NCBI GenBank assembly: GCA_021768485.1
Contig: JAIZVZ010000040.1
Coordinates: 1 to 34,477, forward strand
Length of the DNA stretch: 34,477 bases
Direction: 5' to 3'
Source: Oxalobacteraceae bacterium
GTDB taxonomy: Bacteria; Pseudomonadota; Gammaproteobacteria; Burkholderiales; Burkholderiaceae_D
Shown here: positions 11,003 through 18,991 of the stretch, in pieces
Layout: each line of letters begins with the position of its first letter
Position numbering within the stretch: position 1 is the first letter of the stretch
Position numbers and translations under genes: made by a program
Notes under the pieces: model-generated
Database searches by the model: none
What the model saw: only the letters and a program-made list of their open reading frames with translations
Told to the model about the DNA's origin: nothing

Positions 11003-11586
11003 ACAAGGTCAGCCTCGACAACGTCGAATTCGCCCTGCTGACCGAACAGCCGGCAGCCACCATCGACCATATCCGCGCGCTGCGCAATTCGGATGCGGTG
11101 CGCGCGCACATGTACCACGACCACCTGATTTCGGAGACCGAACATCTGGCCTGGATCGCCCGCCTGCGCCACGCCGACTGCGAGCGCGTGATGGTCGTTA
11201 TCGTTCACGGCAAGGTCGCCGGACTGGTTGCACTCAACGCCATCGACTGGCGGCACAAGCGTGCCGACTGGGCTTTTTACCTGAGCCACGATGCGCAAGG
11301 AAGGGGCATCGGCGGCGTCGTCGAATGCAAGCTGCTCGACCTCGCCTTTTTCGACCTTGGTCTGGAAAAGCTCAATTGCGAAGTGCTGGCATCCAATCCC
11401 AAGGTCATCGCGCTGCACCGGAAATTCGGCTTCACGCTGGAGGGCACGCGGCGCGCCCACGTCATCAAAGATGGCGTGCGCGTCGACGTCGCCCTGCTCG
11501 GCATGCAGGCAGCCGAGTGGCGGGCCTTGCGTCCGCGTTTTGTGCGGCTTTTTTCAGCAAAACAAAACGACACACCGACAAGGTAG
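10999..11586 (+). CDS. pseH: UDP-4-amino-4,6-dideoxy-AltNAc N-acetyltransferase, PseH
   Basis: PseH acetylates the C4 amino group of the PseC product from acetyl-CoA, giving UDP-2,4-diacetamido-2,4,6-trideoxy-L-altrose. The 195-residue protein is a GNAT fold. It has RNSDAVRAHMY near the start, which is typical of PseH, and DAQGRGIGG (about 97-105) as the acetyl-CoA pyrophosphate loop. NPKVIALHRKFGFTLEGTRR is the usual C-terminal GNAT signature. The start overlaps the pseG stop (ATGA), and pseI begins 7 bases after its stop. The last 20 residues are basic and poorly conserved-looking. Together with pseB, C, F, G and I it completes the six-step pathway. Confidence 0.95.
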   Translation: MNKVSLDNVEFALLTEQPAATIDHIRALRNSDAVRAHMYHDHLISETEHLAWIARLRHADCERVMVVIVHGKVAGLVALNAIDWRHKRADWAFYLSHDAQGRGIGGVVECKLLDLAFFDLGLEKLNCEVLASNPKVIALHRKFGFTLEGTRRAHVIKDGVRVDVALLGMQAAEWRALRPRFVRLFSAKQNDTPTR

Positions 11587-11593
11587 AGCAGCC

Positions 11594-12640
11594 ATGAAAA
11601 TCGGACACCATGCCATCGGCACCGGCCACAAACCCTTCATCATCGCAGAAATGTCGGGCAACCATAATCAGTCGCTCGCGCGCGCGCTCGAGATCGTCGA
11701 GGCCGCCGCCAACAGCGGTGTGCAGGCAATCAAGCTGCAAACCTATACCGCCGACAGCATGACGCTCGAGCTCGGCGAAGGTGCCTTCCTCATCGACGAC
11801 CAGCAGAGCCTGTGGCAGGGACGCAATCTGTATCAGCTGTACAAGCTCGCCTATACGCCTTGGGAATGGCATGCGCCGCTCATGGAGCGCGCCAGGCAAC
11901 TCGGCTTGCTGTGCTTTAGCACGCCGTTCGACGACAGTGCCGTCGACTTCCTGGAAAGCCTCGAGGTCCCGGCCTACAAAATCGCCTCCTTCGAAAATGT
12001 CCATCTGCCCTTGATCCGCAAGGCGGCCGCAACCGGCAAGCCATTGCTCATTTCCTCCGGCATGGCCAGCCTGGCCGAGCTCGACGATGCGGTCCGCACT
12101 GCACGCGAAGCAGGCTGCCGCGAGCTGGTCCTGCTCAAATGTACCAGCAGCTACCCGTCGACGCCGCAAAATACCAATGTGGCGACGATCCCCCACATGC
12201 GCGCGCTGTTCGATTGCGAAATCGGCCTGTCGGACCACACCATGGGCATCGGCGCCGCGCTGGCCGCCGTTGCCCTGGGGGCGAGCGTCATCGAAAAGCA
12301 TTTTACGCTGCGGCGCGCCGACGGCGGCGTCGACAGCGCTTTTTCGCTGGAGCCGCAAGAAATGGCGGCGCTGGTGGTGGAAGCCGAACGCGCCTGGCAA
12401 TCGCTCGGAAAAATCACGTACGGCCCCGGCGAGCTCGAAAAGAAGTCGCTGGCCTTCCGGCGCTCCGTCTATATCGCCGAAGACCTCAAGGCCGGCGCCG
12501 TGCTGACGTCGGAAAACCTGCGCTGCGTGCGTCCCGGATTCGGCCTGCCGCCCAAATACTATGCCTTGCTGCTGGGGCGGAGAATCAACCGCGACGCGCC
12601 GAAAGGCACGCCGATGTCATGGGACCTGCTCGGTTCCTGA
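11594..12640 (+). CDS. pseI: pseudaminic acid synthase, PseI
   Basis: PseI condenses 2,4-diacetamido-2,4,6-trideoxy-L-altrose with phosphoenolpyruvate to form pseudaminic acid. The 348-residue product is a NeuB-type TIM barrel followed by a C-terminal antifreeze-like SAF domain (about 290-348, SVYIAEDLKAGAVLTSENLR). IIAEMSGNHNQS (16-27), KCTSSYP, GLSDHTMG and IEKHFTL are the PEP- and metal-binding motifs. His215 and His236 fall at the positions of the divalent-metal ligands of NeuB. The ATG is preceded by a reasonable AGGTAGAG ribosome binding site 7 bases after the pseH stop. It is the last recognisable pse gene, and an 8-base gap leads into the oxidoreductase gene. Confidence 0.96.
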   Translation: MKIGHHAIGTGHKPFIIAEMSGNHNQSLARALEIVEAAANSGVQAIKLQTYTADSMTLELGEGAFLIDDQQSLWQGRNLYQLYKLAYTPWEWHAPLMERARQLGLLCFSTPFDDSAVDFLESLEVPAYKIASFENVHLPLIRKAAATGKPLLISSGMASLAELDDAVRTAREAGCRELVLLKCTSSYPSTPQNTNVATIPHMRALFDCEIGLSDHTMGIGAALAAVALGASVIEKHFTLRRADGGVDSAFSLEPQEMAALVVEAERAWQSLGKITYGPGELEKKSLAFRRSVYIAEDLKAGAVLTSENLRCVRPGFGLPPKYYALLLGRRINRDAPKGTPMSWDLLGS

Positions 12641-12648
12641 GCGCAGCC

Positions 12649-13758
12649 ATGACGCTCAAGACGGTTATTGTCGGCCTTGGCCGGATTGGCATGGGCTACG
12701 ACCTGGCGCTCGACCCGGCGCGGCATGTGCTGTCGCACGCACGCGCCTTTTCCCTGCATCCGCGCTTTTCGCTGCAGGCCGGCGTCGATTCCAGCGCCGT
12801 GCGGCGCGATACCTTCAGCCTGCATTACGGCTGCCCTGCCTATGCCGACCTCGGCGCGGCGCTGGCGGTCCATCATCCGGAGCTGGTGGTGATTGCGGTG
12901 CCGACGCCGCAGCACTGTGCCTGCCTGCAGCAGATCCTGGCCCTGTCGCGGCCGACGCCGCAGGCCATCCTGTGCGAAAAGCCGCTGGCCTACGATCTGC
13001 ACGACGCGAAAAAAATGCTGACCCTGTGCGCCACCAAAGGCGTGGCGCTGTATGTCAATTACATGCGCCGCTCCGATGCCGGCGTCATTGAAATCGAGCG
13101 CCGCCTGTCAAGCGCCGAAATCGGCGGCCCGCTCAAGGGCGTGTGCTGGTATTCGAAGGGCTTCCAGCATAACGGCTCGCATCTCTTCAATTTGCTGCAG
13201 TACTGGCTGGGACCGATGATGGAGTTTGGCGTGATCGATCCGGGCCGGCCGTGGAGCACAGAACAGGCTGAGGCCGCGGCTGAAGCCGAGCCCGATGTGC
13301 GGGTCAGCTTCCGCCATGGCGAAATCGTCTTCCTTGCCGCGCGCGAAGAGGCGTTTTCGCATTCCACGATCGAGCTGCTGGCATCGAACGGCCGCTTGCG
13401 CTACGAACAGGGCGGCAAATTGATCGAGTGGCAGGCGGCCTGCCGCGACCGCCTGCTGCCCGCCTACACGACGCTGGCCGTCGAGCCGGAGATCATTCCG
13501 AACGGCCTGGAGCGTTACCAATGGCATGTGGCCGAACAACTGGCGAGCGCCCTCGACGACGAAGCCGGGAACGCATCCGCGTACGCGGCCCTGTCCGGGC
13601 AGGCGGAAAAAGCACCGGAGGCCGGCGCCGGCAATCGGCCGCCGGCACTGTGCAGCGGCGCCGACGCGCTAGCCACGCTGCTCAGCATGCACGCGATACT
13701 CGAGCGCTGCGCCGCCGGCGCTGGGCGGACAGCTGCCGGCAAGGAATCCCGTAGATAA
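12649..13758 (+). CDS. Gfo/Idh/MocA-family sugar oxidoreductase
   Basis: The 369-residue product starts with a Rossmann NAD(P) motif, VGLGRIG (8-14). It has LCEKPLA (108-114), whose EKP motif (110-112) is the hallmark of the Gfo/Idh/MocA family, followed by an alpha/beta domain with WYSKGFQHNGSH that may hold the catalytic residues. Such enzymes oxidise or reduce a hydroxyl or ketone of a sugar or nucleotide sugar. WbpB, which oxidises C3 of a UDP-sugar before transamination, is one known example. It lies 8 bases after pseI and is followed by an aminotransferase and an acyltransferase, so I infer a role in making an additional amino substituent. The last 60 residues are Ala/Gly-rich and unlike the family. 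The ATG at 12649 was chosen because it directly precedes the first Rossmann strand. Confidence 0.88.
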   Translation: MTLKTVIVGLGRIGMGYDLALDPARHVLSHARAFSLHPRFSLQAGVDSSAVRRDTFSLHYGCPAYADLGAALAVHHPELVVIAVPTPQHCACLQQILALSRPTPQAILCEKPLAYDLHDAKKMLTLCATKGVALYVNYMRRSDAGVIEIERRLSSAEIGGPLKGVCWYSKGFQHNGSHLFNLLQYWLGPMMEFGVIDPGRPWSTEQAEAAAEAEPDVRVSFRHGEIVFLAAREEAFSHSTIELLASNGRLRYEQGGKLIEWQAACRDRLLPAYTTLAVEPEIIPNGLERYQWHVAEQLASALDDEAGNASAYAALSGQAEKAPEAGAGNRPPALCSGADALATLLSMHAILERCAAGAGRTAAGKESRR

Positions 13759-13779
13759 TTTGACGCATGAGGAGACAAG

Positions 13780-15153
13780 ATGTCCAATCTGGCAATCGCA
13801 GGCGGCGCGCCGCTGCGCACGCGTCCCTTCCCGGCCCGCAAAACCATGGGCGAAGCGGAAAAACAGGCCGTCATCGCCGTCATGGACAGCGACAGGCTGT
13901 CGTCGTTTTACGGCAGCCCCGGCGAGCGCTGGCTGGGCGGCGCCAAGGTCCGGGAATTCGAACAAAAATGGGCCGAAAAATACGGCTTCAGGCATGCCAT
14001 CTCGGTCAACTCGTGGACCACGGGCCTGATGACGGCGGTCGGCGCAGCAGGCATCGGGCCTGGCGACGAAGTGATCGTCTCGCCCTATACCATGTCGGCC
14101 AGCGCCACCGCGGTATTGTTTTATGGCGCGATCCCGGTGTTTGCCGACATCGACCCCGACACGTTCAATATCAGTGCCGAGACAATAGAACAGGTGCTCA
14201 CGCCACGCAGCAAGGCGATCCTGGTCGTGCATATTTTCGGCCAAGCGGCCGACATGGACCCCATCATGGCGCTGGCGCGGCGGCGCAGGCTGACGGTCAT
14301 CGAAGACGCCGCGCAAGCGCCCGGCGTGCGATACAAGGGGCGGCCGATCGGCGCCATCGGCGATATCGGCGGCTTTAGCCTCAATTATCACAAGCACATC
14401 CATACCGGCGAGGGCGGCATGCTGGTGACCGACAACGCGCGGCTCGCATTGCGCAGTCAGCTGATCCGCAACCATGCGGAAAATCTGGTCGAATCACAAG
14501 GCATGGACGACTTGTGCAACATGATAGGCGCCAATTATCGCCTGACCGAATTGCAGGCAGCGATCGGTTGCGTGCAGCTCGACCGGCTCGACGCCTGCCT
14601 GGCCCATCACCACCAACTGGCCGCTCACCTGGACCGGCACCTGGCGACCATCCCCGGCTTTACCGCGCCCAGGCTGGCCGAAGGCGCCGGCCACGCCTAT
14701 TACGCCTATGCCGTCAAATATGATGCGGCCCGCACCGGCATTCCGCGCGCGCTGCTGGTGCGCGCCGTCAATGCCGAACTGCCGCCACCGCTGGCCGGCG
14801 AGCAGCCGGCCCTGGGCCAGGCGTATGTCGCGCCGCTGTATCTGGCACCGCTCTACCAGAACAAGATCGCCATCGGCAGCAAGGGCTTCCCATGGTCGAT
14901 GAATGCCGGCGTCGCCTACGATTACGGCAAGGGAAGCTGCCCCGTGGCCGAACGCATGCATGAGCATGAAATGCTGCTGCCCAGTCTGATACGCGAACCG
15001 CTGACGATCGCCGATATCGACGACTTCGCGGCGGCGCTCAAGAAAGTCTTGCGTCACAAGGACGAACTGGCCGGCCTCGCCTCGCAGACCGCCGGCACAG
15101 GCATACAGCATGGGCACAGGCCGGCAATGGAAAGCAATAAAGGCAAACAATAA
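13780..15153 (+). CDS. DegT/DnrJ/EryC1-family PLP aminotransferase
   Basis: This 457-residue sugar aminotransferase is distinct from PseC. The family features are SVNSWTTGLMTAV for phosphate binding, VIEDAAQAPG, and SLNYHKHIHTGEGG with Schiff-base Lys205. IGANYRLTELQAAIG follows in the usual place. It would aminate a keto-sugar, most simply the product of the adjacent oxidoreductase. It is about 60-80 residues longer than PseC, partly from an N-terminal lead resembling the AHBA-synthase/StrS-like group (GGAPLRTRPFP) and partly from a 40-residue hydrophilic tail. A strong Shine-Dalgarno (GAGGAGA) precedes ATG 13780. Its substrate cannot be read from the sequence. Confidence 0.9.
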   Translation: MSNLAIAGGAPLRTRPFPARKTMGEAEKQAVIAVMDSDRLSSFYGSPGERWLGGAKVREFEQKWAEKYGFRHAISVNSWTTGLMTAVGAAGIGPGDEVIVSPYTMSASATAVLFYGAIPVFADIDPDTFNISAETIEQVLTPRSKAILVVHIFGQAADMDPIMALARRRRLTVIEDAAQAPGVRYKGRPIGAIGDIGGFSLNYHKHIHTGEGGMLVTDNARLALRSQLIRNHAENLVESQGMDDLCNMIGANYRLTELQAAIGCVQLDRLDACLAHHHQLAAHLDRHLATIPGFTAPRLAEGAGHAYYAYAVKYDAARTGIPRALLVRAVNAELPPPLAGEQPALGQAYVAPLYLAPLYQNKIAIGSKGFPWSMNAGVAYDYGKGSCPVAERMHEHEMLLPSLIREPLTIADIDDFAAALKKVLRHKDELAGLASQTAGTGIQHGHRPAMESNKGKQ

Positions 15154-15154
15154 A

Positions 15155-15171
15155 GGCTCGCGGCGCGAGCC
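15155..15171 (+). other. GC-rich hairpin after the aminotransferase stop
   Basis: Two bases after the aminotransferase TAA, GGCTCG pairs with CGAGCC around the loop CGGCG. No T run follows, so it is not a standard intrinsic terminator. It could stabilise a 3' end or slow polymerase within the operon. Confidence 0.45.
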
Positions 15172-15176
15172 AGAAC

Positions 15177-15208
15177 AGAGCGACAGCAGAGCGACAGCAG
15201 AGCGACAG
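15177..15208 (+). repeat. 11-bp tandem repeat, nearly three copies
   Basis: The unit AGAGCGACAGC occurs at 15177-15187 and 15188-15198, then as a 10-base copy to 15208, with a decayed partial unit after it. It fills the gap between the aminotransferase gene and the ribosome binding site of the acyltransferase gene. Confidence 0.75.
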
Positions 15209-15238
15209 AGCGACGGCGCGCGCGGAGGAAAGGCAGCG

Positions 15239-16204
15239 ATGGCGAATCAATTCGATTGGGTCGAGACCGCGGACTACGGCCGGTGGGATGAACTGGTCGA
15301 GGCCTCGCCGCAGGGCAGCATATTTTCGAAGTCGGAGTTCCTGCTGTCGCTGCAGCGCCCGTTTCGTCTGTACCTGGTATTGGAACGGCAACAACCGCTG
15401 GCGCTGCTGGCGGCCGTGGAAGATGGCTCGGGCCGCCAGCTGGTCCAGTCCGCTTTCACGCCGTATCAAGGCATTCTGTTCGTCGACGACGCCAAGGCGC
15501 TGGCCAGGCAGCGCGTGGCCGAGCAGTTCCGCCTCAGCGAATTCCTGATCGCGGCCCTCGTTGCGCGCTACGAATCGGTCTCGATGGCCATGTCCTGCCA
15601 CCTCGACGATATCCGTCCTTTCCTGTGGCATAACTATCACCATCCGCAGCTCGGCCAATTTTCCTGCCAGCCGCGCTATACCGCCATCCTCGATCTCGAT
15701 ACCGTCGAGGCCGCCAGCTATGCGGCCCAGATGCGCGCCTGCCGGCGCCAGGAATTGAAAAAGGGGGCGGCCTGCAGCATCGACCGCCAGGCCGATCTGG
15801 ACCAATTCATCGACCTTTATATCCGCACCTTTGCGCGGCAAGAAATCACCGTGCCGCCCGCCACCGTGGCCCTGGTACGCAGCATCGCCAGCCGCGCCAT
15901 CGGCGGCGGTTATGGCCAGCTGTGCAGTTGCGCGGCAAATGACGAGGTGGCGGCGATGAGCTTGTTCCTGTTCGACCGCAGGCGTGCCTATTACCTGTTT
16001 GCGGCCAACCAGCCGCGCTTGCGCAACAGCGGCGCGGCGACCCGGCTGATGTATGAAAACATCCTCGAGGCCAAGCGGCGCGGCTTGCGCGAACTCGATT
16101 TCGTCGGTGCCAATTCGCCGAAACGGGCCGATTTCAAGCTCAGCTTCAACCCGCAGCTGAAGCTGTATTTCGATTTGCGCTACCGCAGCCCGGACGCGGC
16201 GTGA
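15239..16204 (+). CDS. FemAB/GNAT-type acyltransferase
   Basis: The 321-residue product resembles the Acetyltransf_6 (FemAB-like) group. It has two GNAT-like halves, SPQGSIFSKSEFLLSLQ near residues 24-40, RACRRQELKKG in the middle, and a C-terminal GNAT core with AATRLMYENILEAKRRGLRELDFVGAN. The NSPKRADFKLSFNPQL motif near the end is characteristic of this family. These enzymes transfer an acyl or aminoacyl group to an amine on sugars or peptidoglycan. Following an oxidoreductase and an aminotransferase, it is a natural candidate to acylate a newly made amino group, which is an inference from context. ATG 15239 has a strong GGAGGAAAGG site; a longer in-frame start at 15110 would run through the tandem repeat and overlap the previous gene. 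Confidence 0.75.
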   Translation: MANQFDWVETADYGRWDELVEASPQGSIFSKSEFLLSLQRPFRLYLVLERQQPLALLAAVEDGSGRQLVQSAFTPYQGILFVDDAKALARQRVAEQFRLSEFLIAALVARYESVSMAMSCHLDDIRPFLWHNYHHPQLGQFSCQPRYTAILDLDTVEAASYAAQMRACRRQELKKGAACSIDRQADLDQFIDLYIRTFARQEITVPPATVALVRSIASRAIGGGYGQLCSCAANDEVAAMSLFLFDRRRAYYLFAANQPRLRNSGAATRLMYENILEAKRRGLRELDFVGANSPKRADFKLSFNPQLKLYFDLRYRSPDAA

Positions 16205-16243
16205 CGGCGCAGAGCGGCTCGACAACAAATAGGGACAACGACG

Positions 16244-17200
16244 ATGAATAGCAATGCAGACCGGGCCGCGACCATGATCGTGGCGCACGACGCCGGCGGC
16301 GCCGAAGTGCTCAGCAGCCATGTGCAACGCCGGCCCGGTAACTACCGCTATGTATTGGATGGCCCGGCCGTCGCCATTTTCCGGCGCAAACTCGGCGCGA
16401 TCGGCGCCATCGGCGCGCCGCTGGCTGGCCGCGCCTCATTCGAACACGAAGCCATCGCGCAGGCGGCGAACGGCTGCACGGCGCTGTGGTGCGCCAGCAG
16501 CTGGCAATCGGAGCTTGAGCTGAAGGCCATCGCGCTGTGCCGCGCGCATGGCATCCGCAGCAGCGCTTTTCTCGACCATTGGGTCAATTACCGCGAACGC
16601 TTCACACGCCACGGGCAGATGACGCTGCCCGATGAAATCGTGGTCGGCGACCGGCTTGCGCTGGACATCGCGGCACGCGCCCTGCCCGGCATGCCGCTGC
16701 GGCTGCTCGACAATCCCTATCTGGCCGACTTGCGCCTCCAATTGCAGGCTTGCCGCACCGCGCCGCGCCAGGCTGCCGGACTGTATGTACTGTATGTCTG
16801 CGAACCGGTGCGCGAGCATGCGCTGCTGCGCTTCGGCGACGAACGCCACTGGGGTTATACCGAGGAAGAGGCCTTGCGCCATTTCCTGCGCCATGTCGCG
16901 GCGCTCGGCCAGCCGCTGGCACGCATCACGATTCGCCCGCATCCTTCGGAAGCGCCGGCCAAGTATGCCGCCATCGCCGCCGAGTTTGCCCTGCCGATTG
17001 TCTTTAGCGACGGCGCCCCCTTGCCCGATGAAATCGTCGCCAGCGACTATGTGCTTGGCTGCGCCAGCATGGCCATGGTCGTCGGCCTGATGGCCGGCAA
17101 GCGCGTCCTCAGCTGCATCCCGCCGGGCGGCCAGCCGTGCGCCCTGCCGCACGCCGGAATCGGCCGTTTCAGCGACCTTCTGGCGCCGCCGGCGTCTTGA
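16244..17200 (+). CDS. GT-B-like protein of unknown specificity, possible nonulosonate transferase
   Basis: The product has 318 residues and I do not recognise a named family. It opens with MIVAHDAGGAEVLSSHV, a first Rossmann-like strand and turn, and has WCASSWQSELELKAIALC and SSAFLDHWVNYRERF in the N-terminal half. The C-terminal half has TIRPHPSE (229-236) and then YVLGCASMAMVVGLMAGKRV. This HPSE plus S-x-A-x-x-E/V-G-x-x-x-GK pattern is typical of the second Rossmann domain of GT-B enzymes and capsule-type transferases. It ends the pse run and is 39 bases from the previous gene with a modest GGGACA site, so it is probably co-transcribed. A role in transferring pseudaminic acid is plausible but unproven. 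Confidence 0.6.
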   Translation: MNSNADRAATMIVAHDAGGAEVLSSHVQRRPGNYRYVLDGPAVAIFRRKLGAIGAIGAPLAGRASFEHEAIAQAANGCTALWCASSWQSELELKAIALCRAHGIRSSAFLDHWVNYRERFTRHGQMTLPDEIVVGDRLALDIAARALPGMPLRLLDNPYLADLRLQLQACRTAPRQAAGLYVLYVCEPVREHALLRFGDERHWGYTEEEALRHFLRHVAALGQPLARITIRPHPSEAPAKYAAIAAEFALPIVFSDGAPLPDEIVASDYVLGCASMAMVVGLMAGKRVLSCIPPGGQPCALPHAGIGRFSDLLAPPAS

Positions 17201-17224
17201 CGGCACGGCTCCGGCGATGGCGCC
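17182..17224. terminator. possible hairpin between convergent genes
   Basis: GGCGCCGCCGG at 17182-17192 can pair with CCGGCgatGGCGCC at 17211-17224, giving an 11-bp stem with a 3-base bulge and an 18-base loop. It spans the stop of the plus-strand gene and the gap to the end of the minus-strand gene. No T tract follows on either strand, so terminator function is uncertain. Confidence 0.3.
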
Positions 17225-17225
17225 G

Positions 17226-18917
17226 CTATAGCAGCTCGCGCAACATTCTGGCCGGTCTGAACAGGGCCACATAGGCGGCGAACTGCTGCAGCGTGAATTG
17301 CTGCAAATGCAGCGGCTCGGCCACAAAGCGGTCGAGCATGGCCAGCGTCGCCGCCACGCTCTGGCGGGCCACGATGGCGGCGTCGGCGGTGGCGGCTTCG
17401 GCCTTGCTCAGCGGGGCCGGAACCGGATTGAGCAGCGGGATCGCATTGCGCAGAAATTCGAGACCGGCATTGGTCGGCGCATCATACATCAGGCACACGT
17501 CGCAGCCCCCGGCAAACGTCAGCAACGGACAGCCTAGCGCGGCCAGCAAATCGGCGCGGCCAATGCCGGTGGCCTGTTGCAGCAAATGAAAGAGCGACTG
17601 TCCCGGCCGGCAACGTATCGTCAAGGCGATGCCATTGTTGCGGCACCAGCCCGCGATTTCCTTGATGCCAGACAGGTAAACCGGCCATGGCGTGCACAGA
17701 ATGCCATTTAAGGAATGTCCATTGAGTAAGAGACCGATTTTTTTCAGCGGCCCAGGGATTGCCGTCGAGCCCGACAGCTGCGCCGGATAGCGCAGCGCCT
17801 GCGCCGCCATCAGTTTGCCGTTTGCATCACTTACCGGAATGCCCTGCATCGGGTGCGTACACGACAACATGTTTTCATAAAAAAATTCGCTATCTTCGCT
17901 GGTCTTGGCATGAGGCACGACGATGACGGGAATCTGGTATTTTTCAGCAAAGCCGATCAGGGGCCCATGGAAGCCAGAATCATGATCTGACAACAATATT
18001 TTTTTAGGCAAGGCCTCGGCAAAATGACTCTGCAATAAAAAATACGTCAAAAACTGTGAACGGTAGATATTTGCAAAATGGCGCGCCTGGCTGTTGCGAA
18101 AACTGGCGGTGGCGACAAAAGGCGCCAGCAATGCCGACAGCCGGTCGTGCATGACATCGGCAAAGCGCACTGCCTGGTCCCACAAGCGGTCGGCAATCGC
18201 CGGATGGCGCGGCACGGTGCGGATCAATTTGATGCGATGCGCAGCCGCGACCTCGACATCCCAATATTTGGCGATCAAATGAGTGGCAGTCCTGCCGCTC
18301 GCCTTCAGTTCATCGTTAAAATATGGCGCGTCGTAAAAACAGGTCGGCAGATGCACGAGCAGATCGGCTGGCGCGCCGCCGGCACTATCGCACAGATAGG
18401 GAATGGCATCGGTCTCGTCGGCGCGCTCGCCGTATGGATAGGCCGAAAACTCGATATCGAAAGTACGCAAATACTGCAATAACAATAAGGACGGCAGGAA
18501 TGCGGGCCAATAAAAACTGGCCGGATTATCGCACAGGAAGATATGGGGATGGACATGCCGCAATCGCGGCAAGATGTCGGCCCACAAAGCCGAATACCAG
18601 TGATAGGTCAGAAAAAAATAATACAGATTCAGATGCTGCCACGAACGAATCGAAAGCGCCGGCTGCATGGCGCGCGCCACGGCATCGAGTTCGGCCTCAA
18701 AGGCATGCGCCTGCGCATGCGCATTTGCCGACAGCGCAGGATAATCGCATGCGCTCTCCCAGACGATCAATTCGACGTTTTGCAGCGTGCTGGCATGCAG
18801 CACATCGATCAGTTGCGGATCGAATGCATAGACGCGGTATTGTCCCTGCAGTTTGGCGGCAAGAATCTCGGCCAGCGCAATATCGTCGGCATCGATAATG
18901 AATAACACGTCCTGCAT
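17226..18917 (-). CDS. unrecognised large GT-B-like protein of the glycosylation locus
   Basis: The 563-residue product has no family I can name. It begins with a beta strand and acidic turn (VLFIIDADD). The central segment around 306-335 reads KKILLSDHDSGFHGPL and then IPVIVVPHAKT, resembling the end of the first Rossmann domain of GT-B or UDP-sugar epimerase-like enzymes. The C-terminal part has LTIRCRPGQS (about 431-440) and CDVCLMYDAPTNAGLEFL (about 470), the latter like the donor-binding loop of such enzymes. No signal peptide or membrane helix is evident. A GGAGGGCGG site precedes the ATG. It lies 74 bases after the OGT-TylF gene on the same strand, so they probably share a transcript. 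The stretch around 17860-18070 is visibly more AT-rich than its neighbours. Confidence 0.6.
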   Translation of the reverse strand: MQDVLFIIDADDIALAEILAAKLQGQYRVYAFDPQLIDVLHASTLQNVELIVWESACDYPALSANAHAQAHAFEAELDAVARAMQPALSIRSWQHLNLYYFFLTYHWYSALWADILPRLRHVHPHIFLCDNPASFYWPAFLPSLLLLQYLRTFDIEFSAYPYGERADETDAIPYLCDSAGGAPADLLVHLPTCFYDAPYFNDELKASGRTATHLIAKYWDVEVAAAHRIKLIRTVPRHPAIADRLWDQAVRFADVMHDRLSALLAPFVATASFRNSQARHFANIYRSQFLTYFLLQSHFAEALPKKILLSDHDSGFHGPLIGFAEKYQIPVIVVPHAKTSEDSEFFYENMLSCTHPMQGIPVSDANGKLMAAQALRYPAQLSGSTAIPGPLKKIGLLLNGHSLNGILCTPWPVYLSGIKEIAGWCRNNGIALTIRCRPGQSLFHLLQQATGIGRADLLAALGCPLLTFAGGCDVCLMYDAPTNAGLEFLRNAIPLLNPVPAPLSKAEAATADAAIVARQSVAATLAMLDRFVAEPLHLQQFTLQQFAAYVALFRPARMLRELL

Positions 18918-18991
18918 ATTCCGCCCTCCGGTACCGTCACAGCGCTGGCATTCGGCTACCGCCGTGCCACCATCGTGTCACCACGGCGCAG

